From: Tissierellia bacterium
GTDB taxonomy: Bacteria > Bacillota > Clostridia > Tissierellales > Peptoniphilaceae
Assembly (NCBI GenBank): GCA_030532305.1
Contig: JAUNLJ010000011.1
Location: 1 to 55,091, forward strand
Direction: 5' to 3'
DNA: 55,091 nucleotides
Shown here: positions 9,866 to 18,666 of the stretch, in pieces
Numbering within the stretch: the first letter of the stretch is position 1
Layout of the letters: every line of letters begins with the position of its first letter
Translations under genes and position numbers: made by a program
Notes under the pieces: generated by a model
What the model was told of the DNA's origin: nothing
Databases searched by the model: none
The model's input: the letters and a program-made list of their open reading frames with translations, nothing else

Positions 9866-10963
9866 TCAACCTGCCAATCTTACAGGAAGAACCAGGTAAA
9901 GATAGTCCTTGTCCTCCTTGGCCTGGATAATACAGGGGTTGACCGGGTCCTTAAAGTAAAGCTCAATCTCTTCTTCATCAATGACCCGGATGCCCTCAAT
10001 GAGATACCTGGCGTTAAAGGCAATCCGTAGGGGGTGGCCTTGTAGTTTACAAGGAATCACCTCATGGACATTCCCAATTTCAGAATTAGATTCAATAACC
10101 ATTTCGTTTTCTTGAATATCCATCTTAATAAGGCCACTCTTCCCCTTGTCGGTCATGAGGCTGGCCCTTTCCAGGGCCCCTAAAAGGGCCTTGGCCCCTA
10201 TCTGGACACTTAGCTCATGGTCAGACCGTAAAAGGCCCTGGTATTTAAAGTATTGGCCACTTAAGAGCTTGGTATAAAAAGAAGTCTCTCCTATTTTGAT
10301 CATCAGGTGGTTACTGGTAATGGCTATGGGCAAGACCTCCTCCTCATCGGGAAGGAGCTTAATAAGCTCAGAAACAGCCCGGGAAGGTAGAATAATCTCC
10401 TTTTCAAAGGCAAAATTTTCCTTAACCTGGCAGATGGCCATCCGGTAACCGTCTAGGGCCACAAAATGAACCTGGTCCTTTTTTATATCCATAAGAACCC
10501 CTGTTAGGGTCATTCTTAGGTCATCTGTAGAAACAGCAAAGTGGGTTTGCTTTAGGGCCTCTAAAAAACTTTGGCTAGACAGGCTCATCTTCTGGTCTTC
10601 TTCCACCTGGGGAAGGTCCGGAAAGTCCTCTGAATTTTGGCCCATGATCATAAAGTCTGACTGTTGACACTGGATATGGACCTTGTTGTTTTTGACTTCA
10701 AAGTGAACCATGGCATTGGGAAGCTTTCTCACAATGTCCCCTAAAAGAGAGGCGTTAATAACTAAACTCCCCTCTTCTGCCACCATGGCAGAGACCACAG
10801 ACTGGATAGAAATTTCCGTATCTGTTGCCTTTAAAATAAGTTGATTGTCCTTGGCACTAATATGGAGACCCTCTAAGATTTCCATATTGGTCCGGTTAGA
10901 AATAGCTCTTTGAACTGTAGAAATTTGTGCAGACAGGGTTTGCTTGTCGATTTGAAATTTCAT
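9866..10963 (-). CDS. dnaN: DNA polymerase III beta subunit (sliding clamp)
   Basis: A 365-residue ring-forming processivity clamp that tethers the replicative polymerase to DNA and recruits DnaA-regulating and repair factors. Typical features include the N-terminal SAQISTVQRAISNRT, the central ALDGYRMAI motif and the C-terminal LVLPVRL, which forms part of the partner-binding pocket. The start has AAGGAG 7 nt upstream. It lies downstream of the dnaA-dnaN gap that carries the unwinding element of oriC. Confidence 0.96.
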   Translation of the reverse strand: MKFQIDKQTLSAQISTVQRAISNRTNMEILEGLHISAKDNQLILKATDTEISIQSVVSAMVAEEGSLVINASLLGDIVRKLPNAMVHFEVKNNKVHIQCQQSDFMIMGQNSEDFPDLPQVEEDQKMSLSSQSFLEALKQTHFAVSTDDLRMTLTGVLMDIKKDQVHFVALDGYRMAICQVKENFAFEKEIILPSRAVSELIKLLPDEEEVLPIAITSNHLMIKIGETSFYTKLLSGQYFKYQGLLRSDHELSVQIGAKALLGALERASLMTDKGKSGLIKMDIQENEMVIESNSEIGNVHEVIPCKLQGHPLRIAFNARYLIEGIRVIDEEEIELYFKDPVNPCIIQAKEDKDYLYLVLPVRLAG

Positions 10964-10980
10964 GACACGCTCCTTTGCTA

Positions 10981-11117
10981 TAAATAGTATTAGATAGTTC
11001 GTAATAGTAGTAGGGCCTGTGGATATATGGACAAGCCCTTAGACAGCTGGTAGTTTAAGTCTTTAGCTTGGGGATAAGTCTGTTTATAACTGTGGATAAA
11101 AGCTAGGTTTATCCACA
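10981..11117. other. oriC part 1: DnaA boxes and DnaA-trio unwinding element
   Basis: Read on the minus strand, the order is TTGTCCATA (11034-11026), ATATCCACA (11026-11018), GGCCC (11017-11013), then the triplets TAC-TAC-TAT-TAC (11012-11001) and an AT-rich stretch. This copies the arrangement of the B. subtilis basal unwinding system: two DnaA boxes, GC patch, DnaA-trios. Two perfect DnaA boxes flank it toward dnaA: TGTGGATAA at 11091-11099 (minus) and TTATCCACA at 11109-11117 (plus). Strand opening most likely starts here. Assignment to a working origin is inference from synteny and motif order. Confidence 0.82.
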
Positions 11118-11119
11118 AA

Positions 11120-12454
11120 TCACCCTTTTATCTTTTCCTTAAGCTCTTCAATCTCAATTTGAAAGTCCATGTCCTTGGCCATATCTTCCTTGATCTTGTC
11201 ATAGGCATGGATGACTGTAGAGTGGTCCCGGCCCCCAAATTCGTCCCCTATTTTAGGCAGGCTTAAGTCGGTCATCTCCCGGGTGAGATACATGGCAATT
11301 TGCCGGGGGTAGGAAATGGCCCGAGTCCGTTTTCTTCCATTCATTTCTTCCAGACTAAGTTGGTAGTTTTGGCAAACCACTTCCTTAATAAGCTTGGGAG
11401 AGATAAACCGGTCGGTTTTAGACTGGTAGATATCCTTTAGGATCAGGGAGGCCGTCTCCTTACTAATGGACCCGTTGGTTAACTTGGCATAGGCCGTAAC
11501 CCGGGATAAGGCCCCTTCTAGCTCCCGGATATTGCTCTTAACATGGTGGGCAATATAGTTGATGACCTCGTCAGGGACATTAAAGCCCTCAGAGGCTGCT
11601 TTTTTTCTTAAAATAGCAATCCGGGTTTCCAGGTCCGGGGCCTGAATGTCCACCACTAGGCCCCAAGCAAAGCGAGAAATCAGCCTTTGTTCTAATTTTT
11701 TAATGTCCTTAGGGGGTTTGTCTGAAGTTAAGACAATCTGCTTGTTGGCGGCGTGGAGCTCATTAAAGGTATGAAAAAATTCATCCATGGTGGATTCCTT
11801 ATCGGCGATAAACTGAATATCGTCAATTAAAAGCAGGTCCACAGACCGGTATTTTGTTCGAAAGGCCTCATTCCGATTGGTTTGAATAGAGGCAATAAAC
11901 TCATTGGTAAACTGCTCGCTGGTCACATAAAGGACCTTGTTTTGGGGGTGTTCCAGGAGCATAAAGTGGCCAATGGCATGCATTAAGTGGGTCTTACCCA
12001 GGCCCACGCCTCCATAGATAAAGAGGGGGTTGGCATGGGCATCTTGGGGATTTTCTGCCACAGCCAGGCTGGCTGCATGGGCAAATTGGTTGGACTGGCC
12101 CACCACAAAGGAATCAAAGGTGTATTTGGGATTTAACTGGCCATATTCCTTGGGGGCCTCCTTACCGGGTCCCTGACTTTTCTTGTGCTCGTCCACAAGG
12201 ACAAAGGACAGGTTAAAATCCTGGCCGGAAACTTCCTTTAAGGACTTCTTTAAGAGGTCGCTAACATTGTTTTTATTGAGTTCAAAATGATTTAGGGTAA
12301 AGCTATTTGGAAAGCCTAAAACAAGCCTATCTCCATGTATTTCTAAGGCTTCAATGGGTTTAAACCAAGTATTGATTTGGACTTCATAAAGACTCTCCGT
12401 GGATAGCTGTTGGAGGGTCTTTTCCCATAGAGTCTCTAAGTAATTATCTGACAT
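11120..12454 (-). CDS. dnaA: Chromosomal replication initiator DnaA
   Basis: DnaA binds 9-mer boxes and opens oriC. I choose the ATG at 12454 (444 aa, MSDNYLETLW), because residues further upstream do not resemble DnaA and a purine-rich RBS (AAGGATGGTGAAG) precedes it. Domain I is residues 1-90. Domain II is a short linker. Domain III (AAA+) has Walker A GGVGLGKTH (148-156) and Walker B LLLIDDIQF with D211-D212. Domain IV ends with the box-binding motif GGRDHSTVIHAYDKI. An extended -10 promoter with a perfect DnaA box next to it suggests autoregulation. Confidence 0.97.
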   Translation of the reverse strand: MSDNYLETLWEKTLQQLSTESLYEVQINTWFKPIEALEIHGDRLVLGFPNSFTLNHFELNKNNVSDLLKKSLKEVSGQDFNLSFVLVDEHKKSQGPGKEAPKEYGQLNPKYTFDSFVVGQSNQFAHAASLAVAENPQDAHANPLFIYGGVGLGKTHLMHAIGHFMLLEHPQNKVLYVTSEQFTNEFIASIQTNRNEAFRTKYRSVDLLLIDDIQFIADKESTMDEFFHTFNELHAANKQIVLTSDKPPKDIKKLEQRLISRFAWGLVVDIQAPDLETRIAILRKKAASEGFNVPDEVINYIAHHVKSNIRELEGALSRVTAYAKLTNGSISKETASLILKDIYQSKTDRFISPKLIKEVVCQNYQLSLEEMNGRKRTRAISYPRQIAMYLTREMTDLSLPKIGDEFGGRDHSTVIHAYDKIKEDMAKDMDFQIEIEELKEKIKG

Positions 12455-12479
12455 GATCTTCACCATCCTTAGAAGTCTT

Positions 12480-12488
12480 ATTATATCA
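12480..12488 (-). promoter_or_regulatory. Extended -10 promoter of dnaA
   Basis: On the minus strand TGATATAAT reads as an extended -10 (TGn-TATAAT); no good -35 is seen at 17 nt. The start of transcription would be about 20 nt before the dnaA ATG. A perfect DnaA box (12513-12521) lies 25 bp upstream, where bound DnaA could repress it. Confidence 0.6.
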
Positions 12489-12512
12489 AATAAACCCCTC
12501 CCTATGCAAAAA

Positions 12513-12800
12513 TTATCCACATTTATTTCATGTGCATAGTTTAAATTGTTTATAAGTTTATAGACAGGTGGAGTATTTAGGGGACAAGTCCTATTTTTTA
12601 AGGGATTTTTTCCCAGCCTATGGATAAATAAGGGTCTCTTATGGCTATTTACAAGGAATAATTTAAAAAAAGGCTAAATTAATCCACAAACTATCCACAA
12701 ATTGTGAATAAGTTTTTTCTCCACAGGTCTTTTTTCCCTATCCACAGAAATTTTTAATTTTAAACAAAAAAGGGGCCACCTATCCACAGACTTATAAACA
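12513..12800. other. oriC part 2: DnaA-box cluster between dnaA and rpmH
   Basis: The 532-nt gap between dnaA and rpmH has no gene. It is AT-rich and carries TTATCCACA (12513-12521, perfect), TAATCCACA (12680-12688), CTATCCACA (12691-12699), TGTGAATAA (12703-12711, minus strand, TTATTCACA), CTATCCACA (12738-12746) and CTATCCACA (12780-12788). Several CTATCCACA copies differ from the consensus only at the first base. Genes point away on both sides, as expected at the origin. The unwinding element is on the other side of dnaA, so oriC looks bipartite as in Bacillus. Confidence 0.82.
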
Positions 12801-12836
12801 AAAAATTTTAGGCCTAGAAAAAAAGGCCCCTTTTTT
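12766..12836. repeat. Long-loop inverted repeat inside oriC
   Basis: AAAAAAGGGGCC (12766-12777) pairs perfectly with GGCCCCTTTTTT (12825-12836), enclosing 47 nt that include a DnaA box (12780-12788). In RNA, either strand would give a GC stem ending in T6, so it could end transcripts running through the origin. As DNA it could form a cruciform. Confidence 0.5.
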
Positions 12837-12871
12837 ATAAGAAACTTTGCCCCTTAAATTCATCAATAATA

Positions 12872-12900
12872 TTGACAATTAGCCAATCCCTGGCTATAAT
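12872..12900 (+). promoter_or_regulatory. Strong promoter of the rpmH operon
   Basis: TTGACA (12872-12877), 17-nt spacer, TATAAT (12895-12900): a perfect consensus promoter. Transcription would start near 12907 and read rpmH, rnpA, yidD, yidC and jag. Confidence 0.88.
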
Positions 12901-12923
12901 TATGGGTAGTGTATTCAAATAGT

Positions 12924-12941
12924 GCCCTTCGGGGCTTTTTT
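12924..12941 (+). terminator. Terminator-like hairpin in the rpmH leader
   Basis: GCCC-TTCG-GGGC followed directly by six T forms a short UUCG-capped intrinsic terminator. It sits only about 20 nt after the predicted start of transcription and 45 nt before rpmH. It may act as an attenuator that trims output of the very strong promoter. Confidence 0.55.
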
Positions 12942-12986
12942 AAGTAATAAAGACTTTATATAGGAGTTAGAAAGTGAGGGAGTCTA

Positions 12987-13121
12987 ATGAAAAGGACCTA
13001 TCAACCTAAACGTAAAAAAAGACAAAGAGACCATGGTTTTCGTTCTAGAATGCGGACCCGTTCAGGTCGTGATGTTTTAAGAAGAAGAAGAAGAAAAGGA
13101 AGAAAAAGACTAGCCGTCTAA
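12987..13121 (+). CDS. rpmH: 50S ribosomal protein L34
   Basis: A 44-residue, very basic protein: it begins [18 protein letters not shown], contains [12 protein letters not shown], and ends KGRKRLAV. These are the hallmarks of L34, a small protein of the large ribosomal subunit. The start has GAGGGAGT 4-5 nt upstream. The position, first gene right of oriC and ahead of rnpA, is universal in this phylum. It shares the strong promoter and possible attenuator with rnpA and the genes beyond. Confidence 0.97.
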   Translation: MKRTYQPKRKKRQRDHGFRSRMRTRSGRDVLRRRRRKGRKRLAV

Positions 13122-13147
13122 TCCACCCTTGACCTTTAGAGGGTATA

Positions 13148-13495
13148 ATGGACAATAAATATTTTTTAAAGAAAAACACAGACTTTGTGCATGTGTATCG
13201 GAAGAGAAAAACTTTTGGAAACCGGAACTTTACTTTATATGTCAGGAAAAATACCTACGACTATTCTAGAATGGGTTTTTCTATTAGTAAAAAGGTAGGT
13301 AAGGCTGTAATAAGAAATCTTATAAAGAGGAGATTAAGGGCCTTATATAAAGAATACAGTTCAGATATTATAGCAGGATATGACATGGTGTTAGTTGTTA
13401 AACCAAATGTGGCAGATCTTAGTTATGAAAAACTAGAATCTGCTTTTTCTCATATTCTAAAAGTTTCTAAAATGAAAAAGAAAAAGAAAGAATAG
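13148..13495 (+). CDS. rnpA: Ribonuclease P protein component
   Basis: A 115-residue basic protein that assists RNase P RNA in cutting the 5' leader from pre-tRNA. The RNR signature is present as KKVGKAVIRNLIKRRLR (about residues 49-65). The tail is lysine-rich (KMKKKKKE). It follows rpmH by 26 nt and precedes yidD by 13 nt, the normal order. Base composition here is more AT-rich than in the mnmE-parB stretch. Confidence 0.95.
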   Translation: MDNKYFLKKNTDFVHVYRKRKTFGNRNFTLYVRKNTYDYSRMGFSISKKVGKAVIRNLIKRRLRALYKEYSSDIIAGYDMVLVVKPNVADLSYEKLESAFSHILKVSKMKKKKKE

Positions 13496-13508
13496 GAAGC
13501 GGTAGGGT

Positions 13509-13727
13509 ATGTTAAGAAAGTTAGCCTTGGGCTTAATCGGCTTTTATCAAAAATATATCTCTAGATATTTGCTGCCTGGCGCCCATTGTCGTTTTCAACC
13601 AACCTGTAGCCAATATGCCTATGAGGCCTTTGAAAAGTACCCCTTACACAAGGCTTTTTGGCTGTCCTTAACAAGGATATTAAGGTGCCATCCCTTTAAC
13701 AAGGGGGGTTACGACCCCCTACCCTAG
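13509..13727 (+). CDS. yidD: Membrane protein insertion efficiency factor YidD
   Basis: A 72-residue protein with the family pattern IGFYQKYIS, then CRFQPTCSQYAYEAF, and a C-terminal LRCHPFNKGGYDPLP. YidD is a small membrane-surface protein that aids insertion of proteins handled by YidC. It lies between rnpA and yidC, as in most bacteria. Four cysteines and the GGYDP tail are conserved. Confidence 0.94.
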   Translation: MLRKLALGLIGFYQKYISRYLLPGAHCRFQPTCSQYAYEAFEKYPLHKAFWLSLTRILRCHPFNKGGYDPLP

Positions 13728-13745
13728 ACAGGAGGATTAAGGTCC

Positions 13746-14468
13746 GTGATAAATTTTTTAGCCAACATTCTGGGTAGCGTACTTCGTGGGGTCTATGGCT
13801 TTGTTAGTCAAATAGGCCAAGAACCCCAGATGCTATCTTATTATGCTATGGCCATTATTCTAACCACATTTATTTTCAAATTTATTTTACTTCCCTTTAA
13901 TGTGGTCCAAGTCAGAAATCAAAAGAAAATGGCCAAGATACAGCCAGAAATCAAAAAACTACAGAAAAAATATGGATATGACCAGCAAACCCTAACACTT
14001 AAGACTCAGGAACTCTACAAGGAAGAAGGCTACAACCCTATGGCAGGTTGCCTTCCCCTTTTGATACAATTTCCTATTGCACTTTCTTTCTATCGGATAT
14101 TCCGTTTTCCTGAACAATTTGCCTTTTCCAACCCCGGTTTCTTTGAAGCCATGCAGAAAAACTTTTTCCACATAGGCGACCTAGGAAACCCAGATACGAC
14201 CATCATTCTTCCAATAGTTGCCGCTGTGACTACTTATCTAACTTCTGAATTGACCCAGGGTATGCAAGCCAACCAAGGTCCATCTTCAGACCAAGCGGCC
14301 CAAACCATGAATATGATGAAAATCATGATGCCTGTTATGATCTTTTTCTTTGCCAGAAATATGCCGGCAGGTTTGGTTATTTACTGGATTACATCCAGTG
14401 TATTTAGCATTGTTCAGCAGCTAATTAATAAATTAATTGTTAAAAAAGAGCTTGAGGAGGAGATCTAG
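13746..14468 (+). CDS. yidC: Membrane protein insertase YidC/OxaA (SpoIIIJ type)
   Basis: A 240-residue integral membrane insertase that folds proteins into the cytoplasmic membrane, alone or with Sec. The start is GTG at 13746 with GGAGG about 11 nt upstream. Membrane segments lie near residues 30-52, 100-120, 150-170 and 205-230. The first cytoplasmic loop is charged (RNQKKMAKIQPEIKKLQKKY), as in the family. No lipobox cysteine is evident at the N-terminus, unlike many Gram-positive YidC proteins. It overlaps jag by one base (TAGTG). Confidence 0.94.
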   Translation: MINFLANILGSVLRGVYGFVSQIGQEPQMLSYYAMAIILTTFIFKFILLPFNVVQVRNQKKMAKIQPEIKKLQKKYGYDQQTLTLKTQELYKEEGYNPMAGCLPLLIQFPIALSFYRIFRFPEQFAFSNPGFFEAMQKNFFHIGDLGNPDTTIILPIVAAVTTYLTSELTQGMQANQGPSSDQAAQTMNMMKIMMPVMIFFFARNMPAGLVIYWITSSVFSIVQQLINKLIVKKELEEEI

Positions 14469-15310
14469 TGAATGTCACTATCCAATCAGGAGATACTGTA
14501 GATGAAGCTGTAAAGAAGGCCCTAGATGAATTAAATACAACAAAAGATAGGGTTAAGATTGAAGTCCTTGAAGAAGCTTCTAAGGGATTTTTAGGCTTGA
14601 TTGGAAAAAAAGAGGCCCTGGTCAAGGTCAGTATAAAAATAGATACTCGAGACCTTTTAGAAGAGATCCTTGAGGATAGGCCCTTAAGTGGATCCTATTT
14701 TAGCCAAGATAGGAAAGAGGAAGATTTTCTAGGGGAAGAAAAAGCCAAAAAGAGCCCTAAAAAAGCCTCCAAAAAGGAAGAGACCTCCCTATTTATAGAC
14801 CCAGTAGATGAAGAAAATATAGGGACCCCAAAAGGCCAAGACCAAGAGGTGGACTTTGAAGGCCTTATTCGGGAATATTTAGACCTGGTCCTATCTTCTA
14901 TGAACTTGGACTATGAGCTTAAGATCCGCCAAGAAGACCGGATCTACCATGTGGATATAGAAGGGGAAGAAGAGAGTCTGGGCATTGTCATTGGCAAGAG
15001 GGGCAACACCCTAGATGCCATCCAATACATCCTTTCTCTCATTATTAACCGTTATTCTGATGTCTACCTAAGGGTCTTTTTAGACTGTAGTGGTTACCGG
15101 GAAAAGAGAAGGGACATTTTAATTTCTTTAGCTGAAAAAATGGCTAACAAGGCCATTAAAACCGATCGGCCTATTAAGCTTGAGCCTATGAATGCGGCAG
15201 AAAGAAAGATTATCCATACGGCCCTACAAGATTTTGATGGGATTATGACGCACAGTGAAGGAAAGGATCCCTATCGAAGAATCGTCATTCAAAAGCAAAG
15301 AAAATACTAA
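14468..15310 (+). CDS. jag: RNA-binding protein Jag/KhpB (Jag-N, KH, R3H)
   Basis: A 280-residue cytosolic RNA-binding protein linked to cell elongation and sRNA binding in Gram-positives, where it partners KhpA. The Jag_N domain is residues 1-52 (ending KGFLGLIGKKEALV). A charged linker of low complexity follows (about 65-125). The KH domain has the GxxG-type loop IGKRGNTL. The R3H domain contains AERKIIHTAL and the HSEGKDPYRR tail. The start is GTG overlapping the yidC stop, with GGAGGAG upstream. A strong terminator ends the operon. Confidence 0.93.
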   Translation: MNVTIQSGDTVDEAVKKALDELNTTKDRVKIEVLEEASKGFLGLIGKKEALVKVSIKIDTRDLLEEILEDRPLSGSYFSQDRKEEDFLGEEKAKKSPKKASKKEETSLFIDPVDEENIGTPKGQDQEVDFEGLIREYLDLVLSSMNLDYELKIRQEDRIYHVDIEGEEESLGIVIGKRGNTLDAIQYILSLIINRYSDVYLRVFLDCSGYREKRRDILISLAEKMANKAIKTDRPIKLEPMNAAERKIIHTALQDFDGIMTHSEGKDPYRRIVIQKQRKY

Positions 15311-15316
15311 GCCCTA

Positions 15317-15346
15317 GCCTTCATAGTCTTCTATGAAGGCTTTTTT
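15317..15346 (+). terminator. Intrinsic terminator after jag
   Basis: A perfect 10-bp stem (GCCTTCATAG with CTATGAAGGC), a TCTT loop and six T end the rpmH-jag operon. Confidence 0.9.
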
Positions 15347-15382
15347 GAAGAGGCCATAAGAAAAATAGGAAGGATGACTTTA

Positions 15383-16753
15383 ATGGAAGATACAATTGTA
15401 GCCATTTCTACTGCCCTGGGACCTGGGGGGATTGCCATTGTCCGCCTAAGTGGAGAGGGGGCCCTAGACCTAGCCAACCAGGCCTTTAATAAGAAGGGGG
15501 CCCTCTTAAATAAGGACAACCATAGGAAGATGATCTATGGACAAATAAAGGATGGGGACCAGATAGTGGATGAGGTCTTGGCGGTGGCCTTTTTTGCCCC
15601 CAATTCCTACACCCGGGAGGACATGGTTGAAATCCACTGCCATGGGGGCTATATGGCCGTAAAAGAGACCTATGGCCTTATGCTAAAATTAGGGGCCCGG
15701 CCGGCAGACCCTGGCGAATTTACCAAAAGGGCCTTTTTAAACGGCCGGATTGACCTGGCCCAGGCTGAGGCCATTGGCAGCTTAATTGATGCCTATTCCA
15801 AGGAGGGCTACCAGGAAAGTCTTTCCCAGCTGGAGGGGTCCCTATCTAGGCGGATCCACAAGGACCGGGAGGCCCTAGTGGATATGATGGCTCTTATTGA
15901 GGCCAATATTGACTTTCCCACAGATGAGGTGGAAGAGGCCAACAATCAGCAACTCCTAGAGGCTGCAGAAGGCCTCTTGGCCTCCCTAAAGAAGCTTAGG
16001 GCCACTTCCAAGCGGGGGAAGTTTTTAAGGGACGGGATTAGGACCACCATTGTAGGCAAGCCCAATGTGGGCAAGTCTTCCCTTTTAAACAGCCTCCTCC
16101 AGGAAGAAAGGGCCATTGTAACCGATATTCCCGGAACCACCCGGGACGTGATTGAGGAATTTGTCCAGCTAGATGGCCTAACCCTTCGGATTAAGGACAC
16201 GGCTGGGATTCGGGACACCCATGACCTAGTAGAAAAGATGGGGGTGGATATAGCCCGGGCCTCCATTGGGGAGGCTGACCTGATTTTGGCCCTCTTTGAT
16301 TCCTCTAGGCCCCTGGACAAAGAGGATAAGGAGGTCCTATCCCTCATTGGGTCTAGGCCCACCATCCTGGTTTTAAACAAGTCGGACCTGGAGGCCAAGA
16401 CAGGGCCAGAGGACTTAAAAGACCTGGCTGGAGACCTGCCCCTGGTCACCACCTCCCTTTTAAGGGAAGAGGGGGTTGAGGACCTGGAAGAGGCCATAGG
16501 GAAGATCTTCTTCAAGGGAGATATTAAAAAAAGACCTGACAGCCTAATTATGAACCTCCGCCACCTCCAGGCCTTAGACAGGGCCATTGAGGCCCTGGGC
16601 TCTGCCTATGGGGACTTGGAAGAAGGGGTCTTTTTGGACTGTGTGGAGGTAGACCTTAAGGCCGCCTATTTGGCCCTAGGCGAAATCACAGGAGAAAGTA
16701 TAGAAGAAGAGATATTAGACCGGATCTTCTCAGAATTTTGTATTGGAAAATAG
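15383..16753 (+). CDS. mnmE: tRNA uridine-5-carboxymethylaminomethyl modification GTPase MnmE
   Basis: With MnmG it modifies wobble U34 of certain tRNAs. I prefer the ATG at 15383 (456 aa, [10 protein letters not shown]), since AGGAAGG is 9 nt away; an ATG at 15374 directly abuts that RBS. The N-terminal folate-binding domain is followed by an inserted Ras-like G domain: GKPNVGKS (225-232), [15 protein letters not shown] and NKSD. The protein ends with the conserved catalytic cysteine motif CIGK. It leads the mnmE-mnmG-rsmG run, 8 nt before mnmG. Confidence 0.96.
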   Translation: MEDTIVAISTALGPGGIAIVRLSGEGALDLANQAFNKKGALLNKDNHRKMIYGQIKDGDQIVDEVLAVAFFAPNSYTREDMVEIHCHGGYMAVKETYGLMLKLGARPADPGEFTKRAFLNGRIDLAQAEAIGSLIDAYSKEGYQESLSQLEGSLSRRIHKDREALVDMMALIEANIDFPTDEVEEANNQQLLEAAEGLLASLKKLRATSKRGKFLRDGIRTTIVGKPNVGKSSLLNSLLQEERAIVTDIPGTTRDVIEEFVQLDGLTLRIKDTAGIRDTHDLVEKMGVDIARASIGEADLILALFDSSRPLDKEDKEVLSLIGSRPTILVLNKSDLEAKTGPEDLKDLAGDLPLVTTSLLREEGVEDLEEAIGKIFFKGDIKKRPDSLIMNLRHLQALDRAIEALGSAYGDLEEGVFLDCVEVDLKAAYLALGEITGESIEEEILDRIFSEFCIGK

Positions 16754-16761
16754 GAGATATT

Positions 16762-18666
16762 ATGCATAAGATTCCATCCTTTCTAGTTGATAAATTTGAT
16801 GTGGTGGTTGTGGGGGCCGGCCATGCTGGCACAGAGGCAGCCCTAGCGGCAGCCCGGATGAACTGTAAGACCGCCCTTTTAACCATCAGTTTAGATAGTA
16901 TTGTGTCCATGGACTGTAACCCCAATATAGGGGGAACCGGCAAGGGCCACCTGGCCAGGGAGGTAGATGCCCTGGGGGGAGAAATTGCTAAAAATATAGA
17001 CCGGACCTTTATCCAGTCCCGTATGCTCAACCTATCCAAGGGACCTGCTGTCCACTCCCTGAGGGTCCAGGCCGATAAAAGGGCCTACCACCAGGAGATG
17101 AAAAAGGTCCTGGAAAACCAGGAAAACCTCCTCTTAACCCAGGGAGAGGCTGTGGAGCTTGTGGTAGAAGAGGGCCAGGTCAAGGGGGTCCTTACCGATA
17201 CAGGGGCCTTTTACCAGGCCAAGACCGTGGTCTTAGCCACAGGCACCTACCTCAGGGGCCGGATCTATATGGGGGAAGTTAACTTTCCCTCTGGCCCCAA
17301 TATGAGAAAGCCAGCCAATGCCTTTTCCAAGAGCCTGGAGGACCTGGGTTTTGACCTGATGAGGATGAAGACCGGGACCCCGGCCCGGGTCCATAGGGAC
17401 AGCATTGACTTTTCCGGTATGGAGGTCCAAGAGGGAGACCAGGAGATAGTCCCCTTCTCCTTTGAAAATATAGGAGAAGACTTTTCAGACCATGACCAGG
17501 TCAAGTGCTACCTCACCTACACCACACCAGAATGCCATGCCATTATAGAAGAAAACCTCCACAGGTCTGCCATGTACCTAGGGGATATTGAGGGCCAGGG
17601 CCCCCGCTACTGCCCCTCCATTGAGGACAAGGTGGTCCGTTTTTCTGGCCGGGACTCCCACCAGGTCTTTTTGGAACCAGAGGGCCTAACCACTAAGGAA
17701 ATCTATGTCCAAGGGATCTCCTCCAGCCTGCCTGTGGAGGTCCAGATGGCCCTTTATAAGAAGATAGAGGGCCTAGAAAACTGTGTCTTTATGCGGCCAG
17801 CCTATGCCATTGAATATGATGCCATTGATGCCCGGGTCCTAGACCTATCCCTGGAGCATATGGAAATAGGCGGCCTTTTCTGTGCCGGCCAAATTAACGG
17901 GTCCTCTGGCTACGAAGAGGCTGCAGCCCAAGGGATTATGGCCGGTATCAATGCCGCCAGGAAGGTCCAAAAAAAAGACCCCCTTATCCTAGACAGGTCC
18001 CAGGCCTATATAGGGGTTCTAATAGACGACCTAGTCACCAAGGGGACCCGGGAGCCTTACCGGATGATGACCAGCCGGGCAGAATACCGGCTAACCCTTA
18101 GGCAGGACAATGCCGACCTTCGTCTGACCCAAATCGGCTGGGACATAGGCCTGGTATCTCGCGACCGCTATGCCGGCTACCTCTTTAGGAAGGAAGGCAT
18201 AGAAAAAGAAAGCCAGCGCTTAAAAGCCATCCAGGTCAACCCCACCCCAGAAAACAATGAAAAATTAGAGGCCCTAGGGTCCACCCCCCTTAAAAATGCC
18301 ATTAGCCTGGCCGAACTTTTAAGGCGGCCAGAGCTGGACTACGACAAGGTGGCCATCTTTGACCCGGACCGGCCCCAGGTCCGGCGAGACATTAGGGACA
18401 ATGTGGTGACCCAGATAAAGTATGAGGGCTATATTGAAAAACAAGAAAGGCAGATTAGTCAGTTTAAAAAATTAGAAGAAAAACCCCTAGACCGGGACCT
18501 AGACTATATGGCCATAGAGGGCCTTAGAAACGAAGCCAAGGAAAAGCTCACCAAGATCCGACCCTCCTCCCTGGGCCAGGCCAGCCGGATTACCGGGGTC
18601 TCCCCTGCCGACATCAATGTCCTGCTTATTTATCTAGAACAAAAAAGAAGGGGGAAGCTAAAATGA
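16762..18666 (+). CDS. mnmG: tRNA modification FAD enzyme MnmG (GidA)
   Basis: A 634-residue FAD- and NADH-dependent partner of MnmE. The start is the ATG at 16762 with AATAGGAG upstream; an upstream in-frame TTG inside mnmE has no RBS. The FAD-binding Rossmann motif is [19 protein letters not shown] at residues 14-32. Family motifs [15 protein letters not shown] and the C-terminal [16 protein letters not shown] are intact. It overlaps rsmG by ATGA, so the two are coupled. Confidence 0.96.
   Translation: MHKIPSFLVDKFDVVVVGAGHAGTEAALAAARMNCKTALLTISLDSIVSMDCNPNIGGTGKGHLAREVDALGGEIAKNIDRTFIQSRMLNLSKGPAVHSLRVQADKRAYHQEMKKVLENQENLLLTQGEAVELVVEEGQVKGVLTDTGAFYQAKTVVLATGTYLRGRIYMGEVNFPSGPNMRKPANAFSKSLEDLGFDLMRMKTGTPARVHRDSIDFSGMEVQEGDQEIVPFSFENIGEDFSDHDQVKCYLTYTTPECHAIIEENLHRSAMYLGDIEGQGPRYCPSIEDKVVRFSGRDSHQVFLEPEGLTTKEIYVQGISSSLPVEVQMALYKKIEGLENCVFMRPAYAIEYDAIDARVLDLSLEHMEIGGLFCAGQINGSSGYEEAAAQGIMAGINAARKVQKKDPLILDRSQAYIGVLIDDLVTKGTREPYRMMTSRAEYRLTLRQDNADLRLTQIGWDIGLVSRDRYAGYLFRKEGIEKESQRLKAIQVNPTPENNEKLEALGSTPLKNAISLAELLRRPELDYDKVAIFDPDRPQVRRDIRDNVVTQIKYEGYIEKQERQISQFKKLEEKPLDRDLDYMAIEGLRNEAKEKLTKIRPSSLGQASRITGVSPADINVLLIYLEQKRRGKLK

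Noticed and set aside
15946-16587. A 213-codon minus-strand ORF opposite mnmE
   Set aside because: Wholly antisense to the conserved MnmE coding frame, with biased composition and no recognisable domain.
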